Under the pieces are notes generated by a model, which had not been told where the DNA came from, searched no databases, and worked only from the letters and a program-made list of their open reading frames with translations. DNA of 64,000 nt. Source: Methanomethylovorans hollandica DSM 15978 (GTDB lineage: Archaea > Halobacteriota > Methanosarcinia > Methanosarcinales > Methanosarcinaceae). The DNA lies in assembly GCF_000328665.1 (NCBI RefSeq), contig NC_019977.1:1666011-1730010 (forward strand), written 5' to 3'. A program made the position numbers and the translations under genes. Below are positions 27,370-36,470 of this stretch, in pieces; the first letter of the stretch is position 1, and the number at the start of each line of letters is the position of its first letter.

Positions 27370-27927
27370 TCAGTTTGTCAGTTTTAAACCTGCTGCTTTG
27401 GCTCTGGCCATCAGTTCAGCATTACCTTTCACCGAACCGGGTTCGCTGTATCCTGCAGCTATGATAGTATCAATAGTTTCTATGCCCATGAAATTCTGAA
27501 TGCTCTGTGCAAACTCATTGAACACGGCTGCATATAGACCAGAATCAGGTGCTCCATGGGAACCAACGAGCACAGCTTTTATCCCGGGTTTTACACGGGG
27601 AGAGAAATCGGAATTTACAAGAGAATAGCATCTGTCCAGGAACAAACGCATCTGTCCGGTGAACTGGCTGAAATATATGGGCGAACCAAATACAATGGCA
27701 TCTGCTTTTGCCACAGAGTCCAGGACACGGGTCAGATCATCCTGTAGCTTGCACTTATCATGTATCTTGCAATGGCCACATCCCTGGCAGCCTTTGAATT
27801 CCAGTTCATTGAGATAGATTATCTCTGTTTCAGCACCTGCCTCTGCAGCTGACTCAATGGTTTGCCTGACAAGTGTAGCTGTATTTCCGTTAATGCGTGG
27901 ACTTCCGATAATACCTATAGTCTTCAT
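27370..27927 (-). CDS. isf: Iron-sulfur flavoprotein (Isf family)
   Basis: NADPH-dependent FMN reductase-fold protein with one [4Fe-4S] cluster, 185 residues. The compact cysteine motif CQGCGHCKIHDKC places Cys at 47, 50, 53 and 59, the positions reported for Methanosarcina Isf. FMN loop motifs GSPRINGNT (8-16) and FGSPIYFSQFTGQM (about 95-108) are present. The family accepts electrons from ferredoxin and reduces O2 or H2O2 in methanogens. It is divergent from an HxlR-type regulator, its probable controller. Confidence 0.92.
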   Translation of the reverse strand: MKTIGIIGSPRINGNTATLVRQTIESAAEAGAETEIIYLNELEFKGCQGCGHCKIHDKCKLQDDLTRVLDSVAKADAIVFGSPIYFSQFTGQMRLFLDRCYSLVNSDFSPRVKPGIKAVLVGSHGAPDSGLYAAVFNEFAQSIQNFMGIETIDTIIAAGYSEPGSVKGNAELMARAKAAGLKLTN

Positions 27928-28049
27928 GTAATCTCCTCCGAAACATATTGAAATGAATTACCGGTTAAGGGCATTCTTCCATTATATTCTATTAGTCTTC
28001 TATTCTATGGAGATTAACTATATTTATATATCATACAATCATTTAGTAT

Positions 28050-28060
28050 AGTAACTTACT
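28050..28060. promoter_or_regulatory. Palindromic operator candidate in the isf/HxlR intergenic region
   Basis: AGTAACTTACT is a perfect palindrome around a central C. It lies 12 bp before the HxlR start and downstream of the TATA-like run at about 28019-28034. HxlR regulators commonly bind dyads of this kind in divergent promoters. The match to any specific consensus is not claimed. Confidence 0.4.
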
Positions 28061-28071
28061 GATTTGATATT

Positions 28072-28446
28072 ATGCAAAATATAGAACTTGTGCATGGCAT
28101 GCAAAACCACTGTAATTGTCCTATCGAGTCAACCTTGAATGTGATAGGTGGTAAATGGAAACCCATGATACTCTGTCTTCTGGCCAATGATACTTTACGT
28201 TATAATAAGATCCAGCAGCTCATACCTGAAGTGTCTCCAAAGATGCTGACAAAACAGCTGAGAGAACTTGAATATGATGGATTGATATTGAGAAAAATGT
28301 ATCCTGAGATCCCCCCAAAGGTCGAATATTCCATAACAGATTTTGGAAGGACCGTGCTTCCGGTATTAAAAACACTGCTGGAATGGGGAGCAGAATATAT
28401 GGGTAAGAAGTGCATTGCAACTACGCATGTTAATACAGATTATTAA
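28072..28446 (+). CDS. HxlR-family winged-helix regulator
   Basis: 124-residue DNA-binding protein. The HxlR hallmark CPIESTLNVIGGKWKPMILCLL (Cys16, about 16-37) is followed by the recognition helix region VSPKMLTKQLRELEYDGLI and a wing PPKVEYSITDFG. The N-terminal Cys is the redox-sensing residue in YodB/HypR-type members, which respond to quinones, aldehydes or disulfide stress. It is divergent from isf and 138 bp upstream of flavodoxin, so control of both is likely. Confidence 0.93.
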   Translation: MQNIELVHGMQNHCNCPIESTLNVIGGKWKPMILCLLANDTLRYNKIQQLIPEVSPKMLTKQLRELEYDGLILRKMYPEIPPKVEYSITDFGRTVLPVLKTLLEWGAEYMGKKCIATTHVNTDY

Positions 28447-28524
28447 CCTAGATTATTGAATAAACTTCAAAATATCATAATCGCTCTTTTTATTAACATT
28501 TTCATACAAATAACACATACTTTA

Positions 28525-28540
28525 CGAAACTTATATATAT
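28525..28540 (+). promoter_or_regulatory. Flavodoxin promoter (BRE + TATA)
   Basis: CGAAAC (28525-28530) followed by TTATATATAT (28531-28540). The ATG at 28585 is preceded by AGGGGAGATG (28571-28580), a strong ribosome site. Placement and sequence are close to the archaeal consensus. Confidence 0.7.
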
Positions 28541-28584
28541 GTTCAGCAATTAATAAATAAATATCAAATAAGGGGAGATGCAAT

Positions 28585-29079
28585 ATGAAAACACTCGTTA
28601 CATACATGAGTCAGACAGGAAATACAAAGAAGATAGCTGAAGCCATCTATGGTGAACTTGAAGGGGAAAAGGACATAAAGCCAATCACTGAGGTAAAGGA
28701 CCTGCAGGGATATGACCTTGCATTCATAGGTTTTCCTATAATGCAGTTCGATATTCCGCCAGTGGTAAAGGACTTTGTATCAGCTAACACTAGCGGGAAA
28801 AAAATTGCAATATTCATGACACACGCTGTTCCTGAAGGGTTCGAAGCCATCCATTCGTGGACCGGTTCCTATGAACAGGCTGCAGCTGGTGCAGACATCC
28901 TTGGAAAATTTGATTGCCAGGGAGAGCTTGCACAGCCAATAATCGATATGCTGTTAAAGGCCGATGACCCCCAGATGAAAGCCTTTGGAGAGATGGGCCC
29001 TTCCACAAAAGGACAACCGGATGAATCCCGGGTCCAGAAAGCAAAGGCATTTGCAAAGGAAGTACAGGCAAAGGTCTGA
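28585..29079 (+). CDS. Flavodoxin-family protein
   Basis: 164-residue flavodoxin-fold electron carrier. The phosphate loop SQTGNTKKIAEAIY (about 9-22) binds FMN; FIGFPIMQFDIPP (about 48-60) and IFMTHAVPEG (about 77-86) form the isoalloxazine-binding loops. It has its own strong promoter and a hairpin terminator just after the stop, so it is a single-gene unit. With Isf and HxlR it forms a small redox-response neighbourhood. Redox partner not identifiable. Confidence 0.9.
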   Translation: MKTLVTYMSQTGNTKKIAEAIYGELEGEKDIKPITEVKDLQGYDLAFIGFPIMQFDIPPVVKDFVSANTSGKKIAIFMTHAVPEGFEAIHSWTGSYEQAAAGADILGKFDCQGELAQPIIDMLLKADDPQMKAFGEMGPSTKGQPDESRVQKAKAFAKEVQAKV

Positions 29080-29090
29080 TATTGCGAAGA

Positions 29091-29128
29091 TGGAACGGAG
29101 TTTTCAAAACTCCGGACGTTCCATTTTC
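29091..29128 (+). terminator. Hairpin terminator after flavodoxin
   Basis: TGGAACG plus GAGTTTT pair with AAAACTC and CGTTCCA (29091-29123) around a 4-nt bulge, followed by TTTTC. It starts 11 bp after the flavodoxin stop codon. Confidence 0.6.
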
Positions 29129-29360
29129 AATTGAACATAATTTAATTTACATAGGTATATAATGGATTTTGTGATTCTTTTAATTTGTAAAGATATCCAG
29201 TAGATTTATGCCGGATGTGTCGGTGCAGGGTCAGATAGTGAGGATCATGCAGCATATCCAGAAGGTTATAACATGCTTACTTTTTTCCCACATCCTTAAA
29301 GAAGATATAATTAAAGGTCCCTTCTTCAGATGCCTTTTTGTGTAGAAGATTCCAAAGATT

Positions 29361-29789
29361 TCAGCAAATGAAGTATTCCTTCTTGGAACGGATATACAAC
29401 AGCACCGGAATGGACGTTATCAACGAGCTGGTTGCTATTATGATCAAAGAGTTAAACGTTATTGGAGGAAATATAAACAAGGAGAGAAATCCATTGACAG
29501 CTTCGAACAGAAGCCAGGGCAGTCCGAGCGTCCAGGAGATCTTTTTGAGCTTATAGAACCCGTATGTGATAACGAGTCCTATGACCCCGAATATAAAAGC
29601 TACCACAGTGCCCAGAAGTCCATATATCATTTTTCCGAATATGAAAGCCGGCATCTGAGGCATTGTCTGTAGCAAGTGTCCAATTGCTCCCAATATTAGT
29701 AATGTAAGCACCATATTAAACCCGGTTGGCCTCTTTAATTCCTTTGATAGCACATTACATCCCGGACCCACTACAGTTTCAGTTGACAC
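29361..29789 (-). CDS. Small integral membrane protein, Yip1-like topology
   Basis: About 142 residues with four hydrophobic segments (roughly 25-42, 50-75, 82-105, 113-133) and a basic C-terminus (RSKKEYFIC). The GTG at 29787-29789 follows GGTGAGG at correct spacing and is chosen over an upstream GTG (29801). The segment NMVLTLLILGAIGHLLQ and pattern of helices resemble Yip1/DUF-type membrane proteins, but I cannot assign a family firmly. It stands alone between flavodoxin and the radical SAM gene. Confidence 0.6.
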   Translation of the reverse strand: MSTETVVGPGCNVLSKELKRPTGFNMVLTLLILGAIGHLLQTMPQMPAFIFGKMIYGLLGTVVAFIFGVIGLVITYGFYKLKKISWTLGLPWLLFEAVNGFLSLFIFPPITFNSLIIIATSSLITSIPVLLYIRSKKEYFIC

Positions 29790-30050
29790 GTTAATCCTCA
29801 CCTTTTAAACTTTTCACACAAAGTAATCCATGTTAATATAAAATACTATTGTACTGCATAAACTACCTCTAATGTTATATGAGTTTTTTTGTTTTTTTCT
29901 TACTTTATATTTAATTCAAATTACAATAATGCCTAAACTAATATGATATAAAAAGATATAATGTAGGTATTCTTAGAAGCAAGCCCCGGAATAGAAAGTA
30001 TGAAGTATTTCGCAAGATAGTTCTAAAGCATCAATCTTACTGGTAGAAAC

Positions 30051-31031
30051 ATGAAACCCGAAATAAAATCAGAACTTATTGCAGCAGGTTCCGTGGATAT
30101 GGATCCCATCCTGCTGGGCCGCACCACCATACCTACTGCAGGTCCCGGTGCAGGAAAAAAGGCATTTTTCTTTAGTTCCAGTGGTCACCGGGTACGCCTT
30201 GGGATCAACTCCGAATCTCCTCTTAAAGGTAAAAAAGAAAATGAAGAGCTTGTGATCACGAAAAATGGCCAGGAGATCGCCCGTGGATTCATAGAAGAAG
30301 AGATAATCCATTGTCCGGACCAGGCTTTCATCACCATGTGCGAAAAATGTATATTTGACTGCAAGTTCTGCCCTGTGCCCAAACTGCAGGGGAAAGTCAA
30401 GACCATGGACGAGATGCTTGCAATGATAGAAAAGGCCCATGCCACAGGCAGGATGCATGCGATATCTATCACATCAGGTGTAGAGATCTCTCCTGAAAAA
30501 GAAGTTGACAGAGCTGAGGAGCTCATCAGCAGGCTCAGGGAAAGATATACCGTGCCCATAGGTGTTTCAGTGTATCCCACTAAAGATTCCACCCGCAGGC
30601 TCAAAGATACCGGTGCCGATGAACTCAAATACAACGTAGAGACCATGGACAGGGATATCTTCAGCAAAGTGTGTCCGGGAGGTGGTCTGGAAGATGTGCT
30701 TGCCGGACTGCGGGAAGGTGTGGAGATCTTTGGACGCAATAAAGTTTGCTCGAATTTTATAATCGGCCTGGGAGAAACCGATGAATCTGCCATGAAAGGC
30801 ATTGAGGAGCTTGTGGCCATGGGCGTGGTCCCCATTCTCAGGGCCGCCAGTCCTCACCCCTTAAGAATTGGAGAGGTATTCATTGAAAGACCATCTGCTG
30901 ACAGGCTCATGCGTCTGACCCGCTTCCTGCGTGAGAAACTGGACGAATATGGTCTGCGTGCCGATACATTCCGGACAATGTGCCTTCCATGCACAGGATG
31001 CGATCTAAATCCGCATTCGGATCTGGAATAA
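30051..31031 (+). CDS. Radical SAM protein, biotin-synthase-like (COG2516 type), with extra C-terminal Cys cluster
   Basis: 326-residue radical SAM enzyme. The cluster motif CIFDCKFC (Cys100, 104, 107; CX3CX2C) is preceded by an additional Cys97. A BioB-like barrel follows (ITSGVEISPEK, GVSVYPTKDSTRRL, NFIIGLGETDES, ASPHPLRIGE). The C-terminus has MCLPCTGC (Cys311, 314, 317), suggesting an auxiliary Fe-S centre. It resembles biotin-synthase-related archaeal proteins of unknown function rather than BioB, PylB or HmdB proper. It is monocistronic, divergent from the membrane gene at 29361-29789. Confidence 0.82.
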   Translation: MKPEIKSELIAAGSVDMDPILLGRTTIPTAGPGAGKKAFFFSSSGHRVRLGINSESPLKGKKENEELVITKNGQEIARGFIEEEIIHCPDQAFITMCEKCIFDCKFCPVPKLQGKVKTMDEMLAMIEKAHATGRMHAISITSGVEISPEKEVDRAEELISRLRERYTVPIGVSVYPTKDSTRRLKDTGADELKYNVETMDRDIFSKVCPGGGLEDVLAGLREGVEIFGRNKVCSNFIIGLGETDESAMKGIEELVAMGVVPILRAASPHPLRIGEVFIERPSADRLMRLTRFLREKLDEYGLRADTFRTMCLPCTGCDLNPHSDLE

Positions 31032-31045
31032 AGGGAAATGAAGAA

Positions 31046-31600
31046 TTACTTCAGGCTGTTTTCAAACTCATCTTTGAGGACAGCATATATGCAGCCATCC
31101 TGCACAACATCATTTTTGATAATATTGTTCTTCAGGACAGCTTCAAGCCTGAAGCCTGCCTTTTCAAGAACTCTCCTTGATGCTGTATTTCTGGCAAAAG
31201 GCTGTGCATAAACTCGTATTATGTCGAAGTTCCCGAAGAGGTATTGTGTAATGCACCTCACCACTTTTGTCATGATACCTTTTCCCCAGTATTCCTCAGC
31301 CAGATAATAACCCAATTCTGCGTTCTTCCGATGTACATTCTCCTTAAAATAAGCAGCTATGCTTCCTGCCACAACACCATCTACAACAATAGCAAATGCC
31401 CTGGAAATGCCTCCGCTATGTTTAGCGTTGTGAATGAATTTTCTGGCATCATCTATGGAATATGGATAAGTGAATCCATCCCGTAAATTATCGGATATTT
31501 TTTTGTTGTTCGCAATGAATACAAGTCCCTCAGCATCTTCCTCGTCCCATGGCCTCAGAATGAAATCATCGGTCACTATTCTGGCATTATCCTTCTTCAT
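31046..31600 (-). CDS. GNAT-family N-acetyltransferase (RimJ/RimL type)
   Basis: 184 residues with the GNAT fold. The N-terminal LRPWDEEDAEGL, the AELGYYLAEEYWGKGIMTKVV acetyl-CoA-binding region (about 92-113, with the Q/RxxGxG-like EEYWGKGI) and the ARNTASRRVLEKAGFR C-terminal motif are typical of RimJ/RimL protein or small-molecule acetyltransferases. The target is unknown. It precedes nothing on its strand and converges on the radical SAM gene. Confidence 0.9.
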   Translation of the reverse strand: MKKDNARIVTDDFILRPWDEEDAEGLVFIANNKKISDNLRDGFTYPYSIDDARKFIHNAKHSGGISRAFAIVVDGVVAGSIAAYFKENVHRKNAELGYYLAEEYWGKGIMTKVVRCITQYLFGNFDIIRVYAQPFARNTASRRVLEKAGFRLEAVLKNNIIKNDVVQDGCIYAVLKDEFENSLK

Positions 31601-31642
31601 GGGAATTCCTTTCTGACAAATATGAAATGAACATATATTCGA

Positions 31643-31873
31643 TCAGCGTATCCTTTTTTCAATGATCTCAGGCCAGATAGAAGCTGATACTATCATGCTC
31701 AAAACAAAAACGAACACCATGCCTGCAATGATATCCACCTGACTATACAGAGGCACAACCCTGGAGCTATTGACAGTTACAGCAAGGCCGGCAAAAATGA
31801 TCACAAGCAAAAGTGAAGAAAGGATGCTGGCAATAAGCGCATGTTTTCCTTTATTGTCTGAACTTTTATCCAT
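31643..31873 (-). CDS. Small two-helix membrane protein after copA
   Basis: About 76 residues with two hydrophobic segments (roughly 13-35 and 44-66) and a charged C-terminus (EIIEKRIR). The ATG at 31871-31873 follows GGTGAT; earlier starts at 31882 and 31885 are possible and would place it 1 bp after copA. Co-transcription with copA suggests an accessory role in copper handling, but it carries no Cys, Met or His cluster. No family recognised. Confidence 0.6.
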   Translation of the reverse strand: MDKSSDNKGKHALIASILSSLLLVIIFAGLAVTVNSSRVVPLYSQVDIIAGMVFVFVLSMIVSASIWPEIIEKRIR

Positions 31874-31886
31874 ACCGATCATCACC

Positions 31887-34658
31887 TTATTTTATCCGGC
31901 TCCTTTTCATGAGCAGCGAGTTCGTGGTGACGGATACGGAACTCATGGCCATGAAAGCCGCAGCAATCTCGGGAGTTATCAGTATCTTGTGGAACAGCGG
32001 GAACAGTACTCCGGCAGCAATAGGTATGCCGATACTGTTGTATCCGAAGGCCCAGAACAAGTTCTGCTTTATCTTGTCCATAGTAAGCTTGCTAAGAGTG
32101 ATAGAAGCCACCACATCCCGTAAGTCGTTCTTGATGAGCACGATACCTGCTGATTCCATGGCAATGTCCGTGCCTGCACCCATGGCAATGCCGATATCAG
32201 CCTGGGTGAGTGCCGGAGCATCGTTGATACCATCGCCTACCATGGCAACTATGCGTCCTTCCTCCTGCAATTGCTTTATCCCGGAAGCCTTGTCCTCAGG
32301 CAGCACTTCAGCAAGCACTCTGTCGATACCTGCTTCTTTGGCAATTGCTTCAGCGGTCCTGCGGTTGTCACCGGTGATCATCACAACCTCTATCCCCATT
32401 TTCCGAAGTTTTTGCACGGCTTCCCCGGAGTTCTCCTTGAGAGTGTCCGCAACGGCAACGATCCCTATGACCTGTCCACCCTTAGCGACGATCATGGCAG
32501 TCTTGCCCTCTGCTTCAAGCTTTTCCATATCCTTATTGATAACTGAGGTATCAAGGCCATTGTCTTCCATGAGCCTGCGGGTCCCAAGCAGTATCCTGCT
32601 GCCATTTACTGTAGCTTCGATACCTTGTCCTGCGATCGATCTGAAATCCTCCGCATTTCCAATGTCCACCTGCTTCTCCTGAGCTTTCCTTACAATTGCC
32701 TCCCCCAGAGGATGCTCCGATCCCTTCTCGGCAGCTGCTGCGATTGCAAGCACTTCTTTCTCATCATGGCCTGCAGTAAGCACAATATCAGTAAGCTCGG
32801 GCTTGCCTTTTGTGAGAGTGCCTGTCTTGTCAAAAACAATAGTATTGACTTTCTGGGTAAGCTCCAGAGCCTCTCCACCCTTGATGAGGATACCATTCTC
32901 AGCGCCTTTACCAGTGCCCACCATTATGGCTGCAGGCGTGGCAAGCCCCACGGCACAGGGACAGGATATGACCAGCACTGTAATGGAAATAAGTAATGAG
33001 AACAGGAAAGGACTTGTTATACCTGAAACTGTGGTTACGTCATATCTTTCGTATCCTATGAAGAACCAGAAGAAAAATGCTGCAAGCGCAATGACATGTA
33101 CTGCCAGGATGAAGTTCCCTGCCACCACATCAGCGATGCGCTGGATGGGAGCCTTGGATGTCTGGGCATTCTCCACCAATTCTATAATCTGCGCAAGGGC
33201 AGTGTCTGCACCAACCTTTGTGGCCCGAAACTGCAGATATCCACTTTTATTGATGGTAGCACCGATCACAGTATCTCCAGCTGTTTTCTCCACCGGAATG
33301 CTCTCCCCGGTTATCATGGATTCGTCAATAGCAGAACTTCCCTGTACCACCACTCCGTCTACAGGCAGTTTCTCCCCGGGCCTTACAACCACAATATCCC
33401 CTACCTGTACATCTTCCACAAGTATTTCCTTTTCCTCTTCGCCAGCAAGTACACGTGCAGTCTTAGCCTGCAGGCCGATAAGCTTCTTGATGGATTCCGA
33501 TGTCCTGCCCTTCGCCCTGGCTTCCAGATACCTGCCCAGGACGATGAACGCAATAAGCATGACAGCAGTATCGTAATACAGATGATGATAGCCAGGTCCC
33601 AGGTCCAGGAACGAAGATGCCACACTGATCACGTAGGCTGCTCCGGTACCAGTAGCTATGAGCAGGTTCATGTCCGTGACCCCGTGTTTCAGGCCTTTGT
33701 AAGTGCCTTCGAAGAATTGCCTTCCCGGAAATACCATTACGATCGTCGTGAGCAGGAAGAGCACGAGGTCATTTGTAAGGATATCCGGCACAAAGGATAA
33801 CAGCCGCGGGAATCCCATTTTCATGCTGCCGAGCATTACCGGGATGACCATACCGCCAGCTATGAGCAGGTTCCTTTTCTGCTGCCTGATCTCCTCTTCC
33901 CTTTCCTGGCGTTCCCTGTCTTCCAGGACTTTTCGGTTCACTTCCAGGGATGCTGTGTATCCTATGCCGTCAACAGCTGCTTTCATCTGGTCGGGAGAGA
34001 CCAGGGAAGCATTGTATTCCACATGGGCTTTCCCAAGGGAAACACTCACGCTCACGGACTCCACACCATCGAGCTTTCTAAGCACCTTCTCAACGTTCAG
34101 GGCACACGAGGTGCATGTCATGCCTTCTATCTTAAGGTTCAGATTGTCTCTTACCACTTTGTATCCGATGGCTTCAATGGTGTTTTCCATCTCCTTGAGA
34201 CCCACAAGTGCGGGATCATAGGAAACATACGCTCTTGCCATGGGCAGGTTCACAGCAGCAGAAGCCACACCCTCCAGCTTTTTGAGGGTGCGCTCGATAT
34301 TAAGAGCACAAGCAGAGCATTGCATCCCTGATACTTTCAGGGTGATCTCCTGAAGTTTACCCGGTTCGACCTTTTTTCTATCCTTATCTTCTTTTTCGTC
34401 TTCTTCAGGTATGGGTAAAGGACATGTCTGCTGCGCATCAGCGGCAGCACATTCCTCTCCGGTCTCATAACCTGCTGCCACTACTGCCTGTTTTATAGCC
34501 TCAAGGTCTGTTTTTGCCGGGTCTAATTCAACAGCAGCGCTTTCATCTTCCAGTTGCACTTCCACGGAACTGACCCCGGCTACTTTGGAAATTGCCTCTG
34601 TCACCCGCTTGTGACAGTGCATGCATGTCATGCCGTAAACTTTGAATTTGGTCTTCAT
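31887..34658 (-). CDS. copA: Copper-exporting P1B-type ATPase with three HMA domains
   Basis: Pumps Cu(I) out of the cytoplasm. 923 residues: HMA domains at about 3-70 (MTCMHC, Cys12/15), 107-172 (MQCSAC) and 174-240 (MTCTSC), with an acidic/basic linker at about 80-105. Eight membrane helices follow, including the CPC ion motif in [12 protein letters not shown]. Further motifs are TGES, DKTGTLT (phosphorylated Asp610), the [10 protein letters not shown] His-Pro motif and [10 protein letters not shown]. Three N-terminal HMA domains exceed the one or two usual in prokaryotes. It is preceded by copZ on the same strand. Confidence 0.96.
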   Translation of the reverse strand: MKTKFKVYGMTCMHCHKRVTEAISKVAGVSSVEVQLEDESAAVELDPAKTDLEAIKQAVVAAGYETGEECAAADAQQTCPLPIPEEDEKEDKDRKKVEPGKLQEITLKVSGMQCSACALNIERTLKKLEGVASAAVNLPMARAYVSYDPALVGLKEMENTIEAIGYKVVRDNLNLKIEGMTCTSCALNVEKVLRKLDGVESVSVSVSLGKAHVEYNASLVSPDQMKAAVDGIGYTASLEVNRKVLEDRERQEREEEIRQQKRNLLIAGGMVIPVMLGSMKMGFPRLLSFVPDILTNDLVLFLLTTIVMVFPGRQFFEGTYKGLKHGVTDMNLLIATGTGAAYVISVASSFLDLGPGYHHLYYDTAVMLIAFIVLGRYLEARAKGRTSESIKKLIGLQAKTARVLAGEEEKEILVEDVQVGDIVVVRPGEKLPVDGVVVQGSSAIDESMITGESIPVEKTAGDTVIGATINKSGYLQFRATKVGADTALAQIIELVENAQTSKAPIQRIADVVAGNFILAVHVIALAAFFFWFFIGYERYDVTTVSGITSPFLFSLLISITVLVISCPCAVGLATPAAIMVGTGKGAENGILIKGGEALELTQKVNTIVFDKTGTLTKGKPELTDIVLTAGHDEKEVLAIAAAAEKGSEHPLGEAIVRKAQEKQVDIGNAEDFRSIAGQGIEATVNGSRILLGTRRLMEDNGLDTSVINKDMEKLEAEGKTAMIVAKGGQVIGIVAVADTLKENSGEAVQKLRKMGIEVVMITGDNRRTAEAIAKEAGIDRVLAEVLPEDKASGIKQLQEEGRIVAMVGDGINDAPALTQADIGIAMGAGTDIAMESAGIVLIKNDLRDVVASITLSKLTMDKIKQNLFWAFGYNSIGIPIAAGVLFPLFHKILITPEIAAAFMAMSSVSVTTNSLLMKRSRIK

Positions 34659-34678
34659 GCAACCTTATATTGGAAATA

Positions 34679-34888
34679 TTAAACTACAACATCATAACCG
34701 GCATCAACAACAGCTTTTTTTATATTACTGATATCAGTTGCAGCGGCATCATATTCAACAGTTGCCTGTTTTTTTGCCAAGTCAACTGTTACGCTTTTAA
34801 CTCCTTTGACCGCCTTTATGGCCTTCTCTACAGTTGCCTGGCAGTGTCCGCACATCATTCCTTTTATGTTGATCGTTTCTTGCGTCAT
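34679..34888 (-). CDS. copZ: Copper chaperone, HMA domain
   Basis: 69-residue heavy-metal-associated domain. The Cu(I) motif GMMCGHC (Cys at about 13 and 16) lies in the first loop and the ferredoxin-like beta-alpha-beta pattern is complete (VKSVTVDLAKKQATVEYD). It delivers copper to CopA, encoded 20 bp downstream; the two are surely one transcript. No copper repressor (CopY/CsoR-like) is visible beside it. Confidence 0.93.
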   Translation of the reverse strand: MTQETINIKGMMCGHCQATVEKAIKAVKGVKSVTVDLAKKQATVEYDAAATDISNIKKAVVDAGYDVVV

Positions 34889-35198
34889 AATATCACCAGT
34901 CTGGTAATTATGAATTCATTTGTTATTTGAGGGGCAGACTATAATATCCTTATGCAAGTGCAATAATACATATTCCTCTTGCTGCACGATGCTAAGATCG
35001 ATCCTCAATCAAATATTCCTTTACCCCTTTCCAGAGGGACTGTCAATCCACTGATATACGACCCACGGAGCATTAAAAGCGTGTACGGGAAACAGCAATA
35101 TCAATAAATCGTCTTGATCCACAATGATGGCGTCATAGCCAGGTTCCCTGTAGTACGAATATCAACAATTTGATCCAAGATTTGTATCGTTTCTAAAT
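34889..35198. other. Gene-free stretch with a short open remnant
   Basis: Upstream part (34889-34980) must hold the copZ promoter. On the minus strand at 35021-35161 a 46-codon open piece reads REPGYDAIIVDQDDLLILL and continues FPVHAFNAPWVV, hydrophobic and protein-like, but it begins at a stop codon and offers only a GTG (35120-35122) as a start, without a ribosome site. Probably a relic or chance frame. Confidence 0.25.
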
Positions 35199-36287
35199 TC
35201 AGCCCACTCTGATAGCAGCTTCTATAGCTTCCTTCCACGATGCCAGATCTGCACAATCAATTTCAGAAAGGTTATTCTCCTTCATATTTCCCATGAGGAG
35301 GAGTTTACTTCGGCTCAGAAGGCCGCCACCCTTTAGCTCAGTGCCCAATATGTTTTTCAGGCTTATTTCGTCTGAACCGCCTGAAGAATGAATTTTTGTT
35401 ATTCTTTTGTTAGTGAGTATTAGAAAAGCATCTTTCGTTCTTTCGAACTTCAGCAAATGTTCTCTACGTACGTATTCCTGCTGCAGGCATTCCAGCATCT
35501 CCACTGCATGTTCCAGTTTCCTGGCCCGCATGCTCATAACTGTAATCTGTATACCTCCCAAAACCAGATGCAACGAAGACATTTCATGTGCCCATCCCAG
35601 CATATCCTTCACCTCTATCGAGTGAAGTACCTCTCTTCTTTTAGAGATAAGAGAGTTTGCATTTTTTATAAGAAAGATGCGCTTGTTGGTACAGGCCATT
35701 AGGACCCTTTCACCTCTAAGAAGCACTTCTGTCTCTCCAAGTGTCTTTTCTCCTTGTTTGAGAACAGTACCTTCAATGGTTCCAATCTCTCTGTTTTCAG
35801 ACAGAGCATGCTGCTGTATCCTTCTATCCGGATCCTTAGGCATGTAATGCTCCAGCATCTTTAAGAGCAGCGGACCGTCGATCAGTTTCACATTATGATC
35901 TCCAGCTTCTTTTTGAGCCTCCTTTGTGAAACCTGAGGTAGTAGCTATGATGACTCCATCGACATTATCTCTGTAGCGCAAGCTGCTGTATTCTCTTACC
36001 TCCTTTACACCCACCGGCTCAGCATAGCGTTTGGCTTGTACGATCCATGTATGGGACAAGCCAAAGTTCTCGATGGAGATCATGATATCCACTCCCGTAT
36101 CCCTTGACCTCTGGGTTACTTCTGCTCTGTATCCCATCTGTGTGAATAAATGGCCGAGCAACTCCTCGAACTCATAGGGCTCCAGACCCAGCAGTCTATT
36201 AAATGTCCAGATGTTCATAGTATCGACCATTTTATATGTTCTAAATATATAGGGACAGGAATATATGTAACTGTTTGTTTCACTCAT
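35199..36287 (-). CDS. Mrr-type restriction endonuclease-like protein fused to two PH-like repeats
   Basis: 362 residues. The N-terminal Mrr/REase_Mrr domain (about 27-150) has a PD-(D/E)xK layout: Glu42, GVDIMI (Asp67) and IVQAKRY (Gln84, Lys86). The C-terminal half contains two bacterial-PH-like repeats, each with a TNKRI signature (200-204 in CTNKRIFLIK and 292-296 in LTNKRITKIH). There is no partner methylase or DNA-recognition subunit nearby. The start may instead be the ATG at MVDTMNIW (residue 20), just after a TATA-like run. A solitary methyl- or foreign-DNA-directed nuclease is likely; the PH part may sense membranes or mediate assembly. Confidence 0.78.
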   Translation of the reverse strand: MSETNSYIYSCPYIFRTYKMVDTMNIWTFNRLLGLEPYEFEELLGHLFTQMGYRAEVTQRSRDTGVDIMISIENFGLSHTWIVQAKRYAEPVGVKEVREYSSLRYRDNVDGVIIATTSGFTKEAQKEAGDHNVKLIDGPLLLKMLEHYMPKDPDRRIQQHALSENREIGTIEGTVLKQGEKTLGETEVLLRGERVLMACTNKRIFLIKNANSLISKRREVLHSIEVKDMLGWAHEMSSLHLVLGGIQITVMSMRARKLEHAVEMLECLQQEYVRREHLLKFERTKDAFLILTNKRITKIHSSGGSDEISLKNILGTELKGGGLLSRSKLLLMGNMKENNLSEIDCADLASWKEAIEAAIRVG

Positions 36288-36298
36288 ACTTATATTCT

Positions 36299-36388
36299 CT
36301 CTTCTGACCCCGTATATGATAGAGGTTGATCAGAAGAGGATTTGCACGATAGTTGCACAACCACACAAAACTTTATTTCCTATCGTGC
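36299..36388. promoter_or_regulatory. Two consecutive 9-bp inverted repeats between Mrr-PH and thioredoxin
   Basis: First: CTCTTCTGA (36299-36307) / TCAGAAGAG (36330-36338). Second: GCACGATAG (36344-36352) / CTATCGTGC (36380-36388). All arms are perfect. They lie in the divergent promoter region and could be operators or two stem-loops in the thioredoxin leader. Confidence 0.55.
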
Positions 36389-36470
36389 TATATTGAACAA
36401 TTACCTGCTGATTAACATTACAGGATCAGGTTTTAAATCCAATGGAGCAAATCATTTAAAGTTGAGCAAT

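Noticed and set aside
32803-33800. Long plus-strand frames of 234-257 codons
   Set aside because: They are mirror frames of copA, rich in Ser/Pro/Thr, with no motif.
35021-35161. 46-codon frame downstream of the Mrr-PH gene as a real gene
   Set aside because: It begins right after a stop, has no ATG and no ribosome site; kept only as a possible relic.
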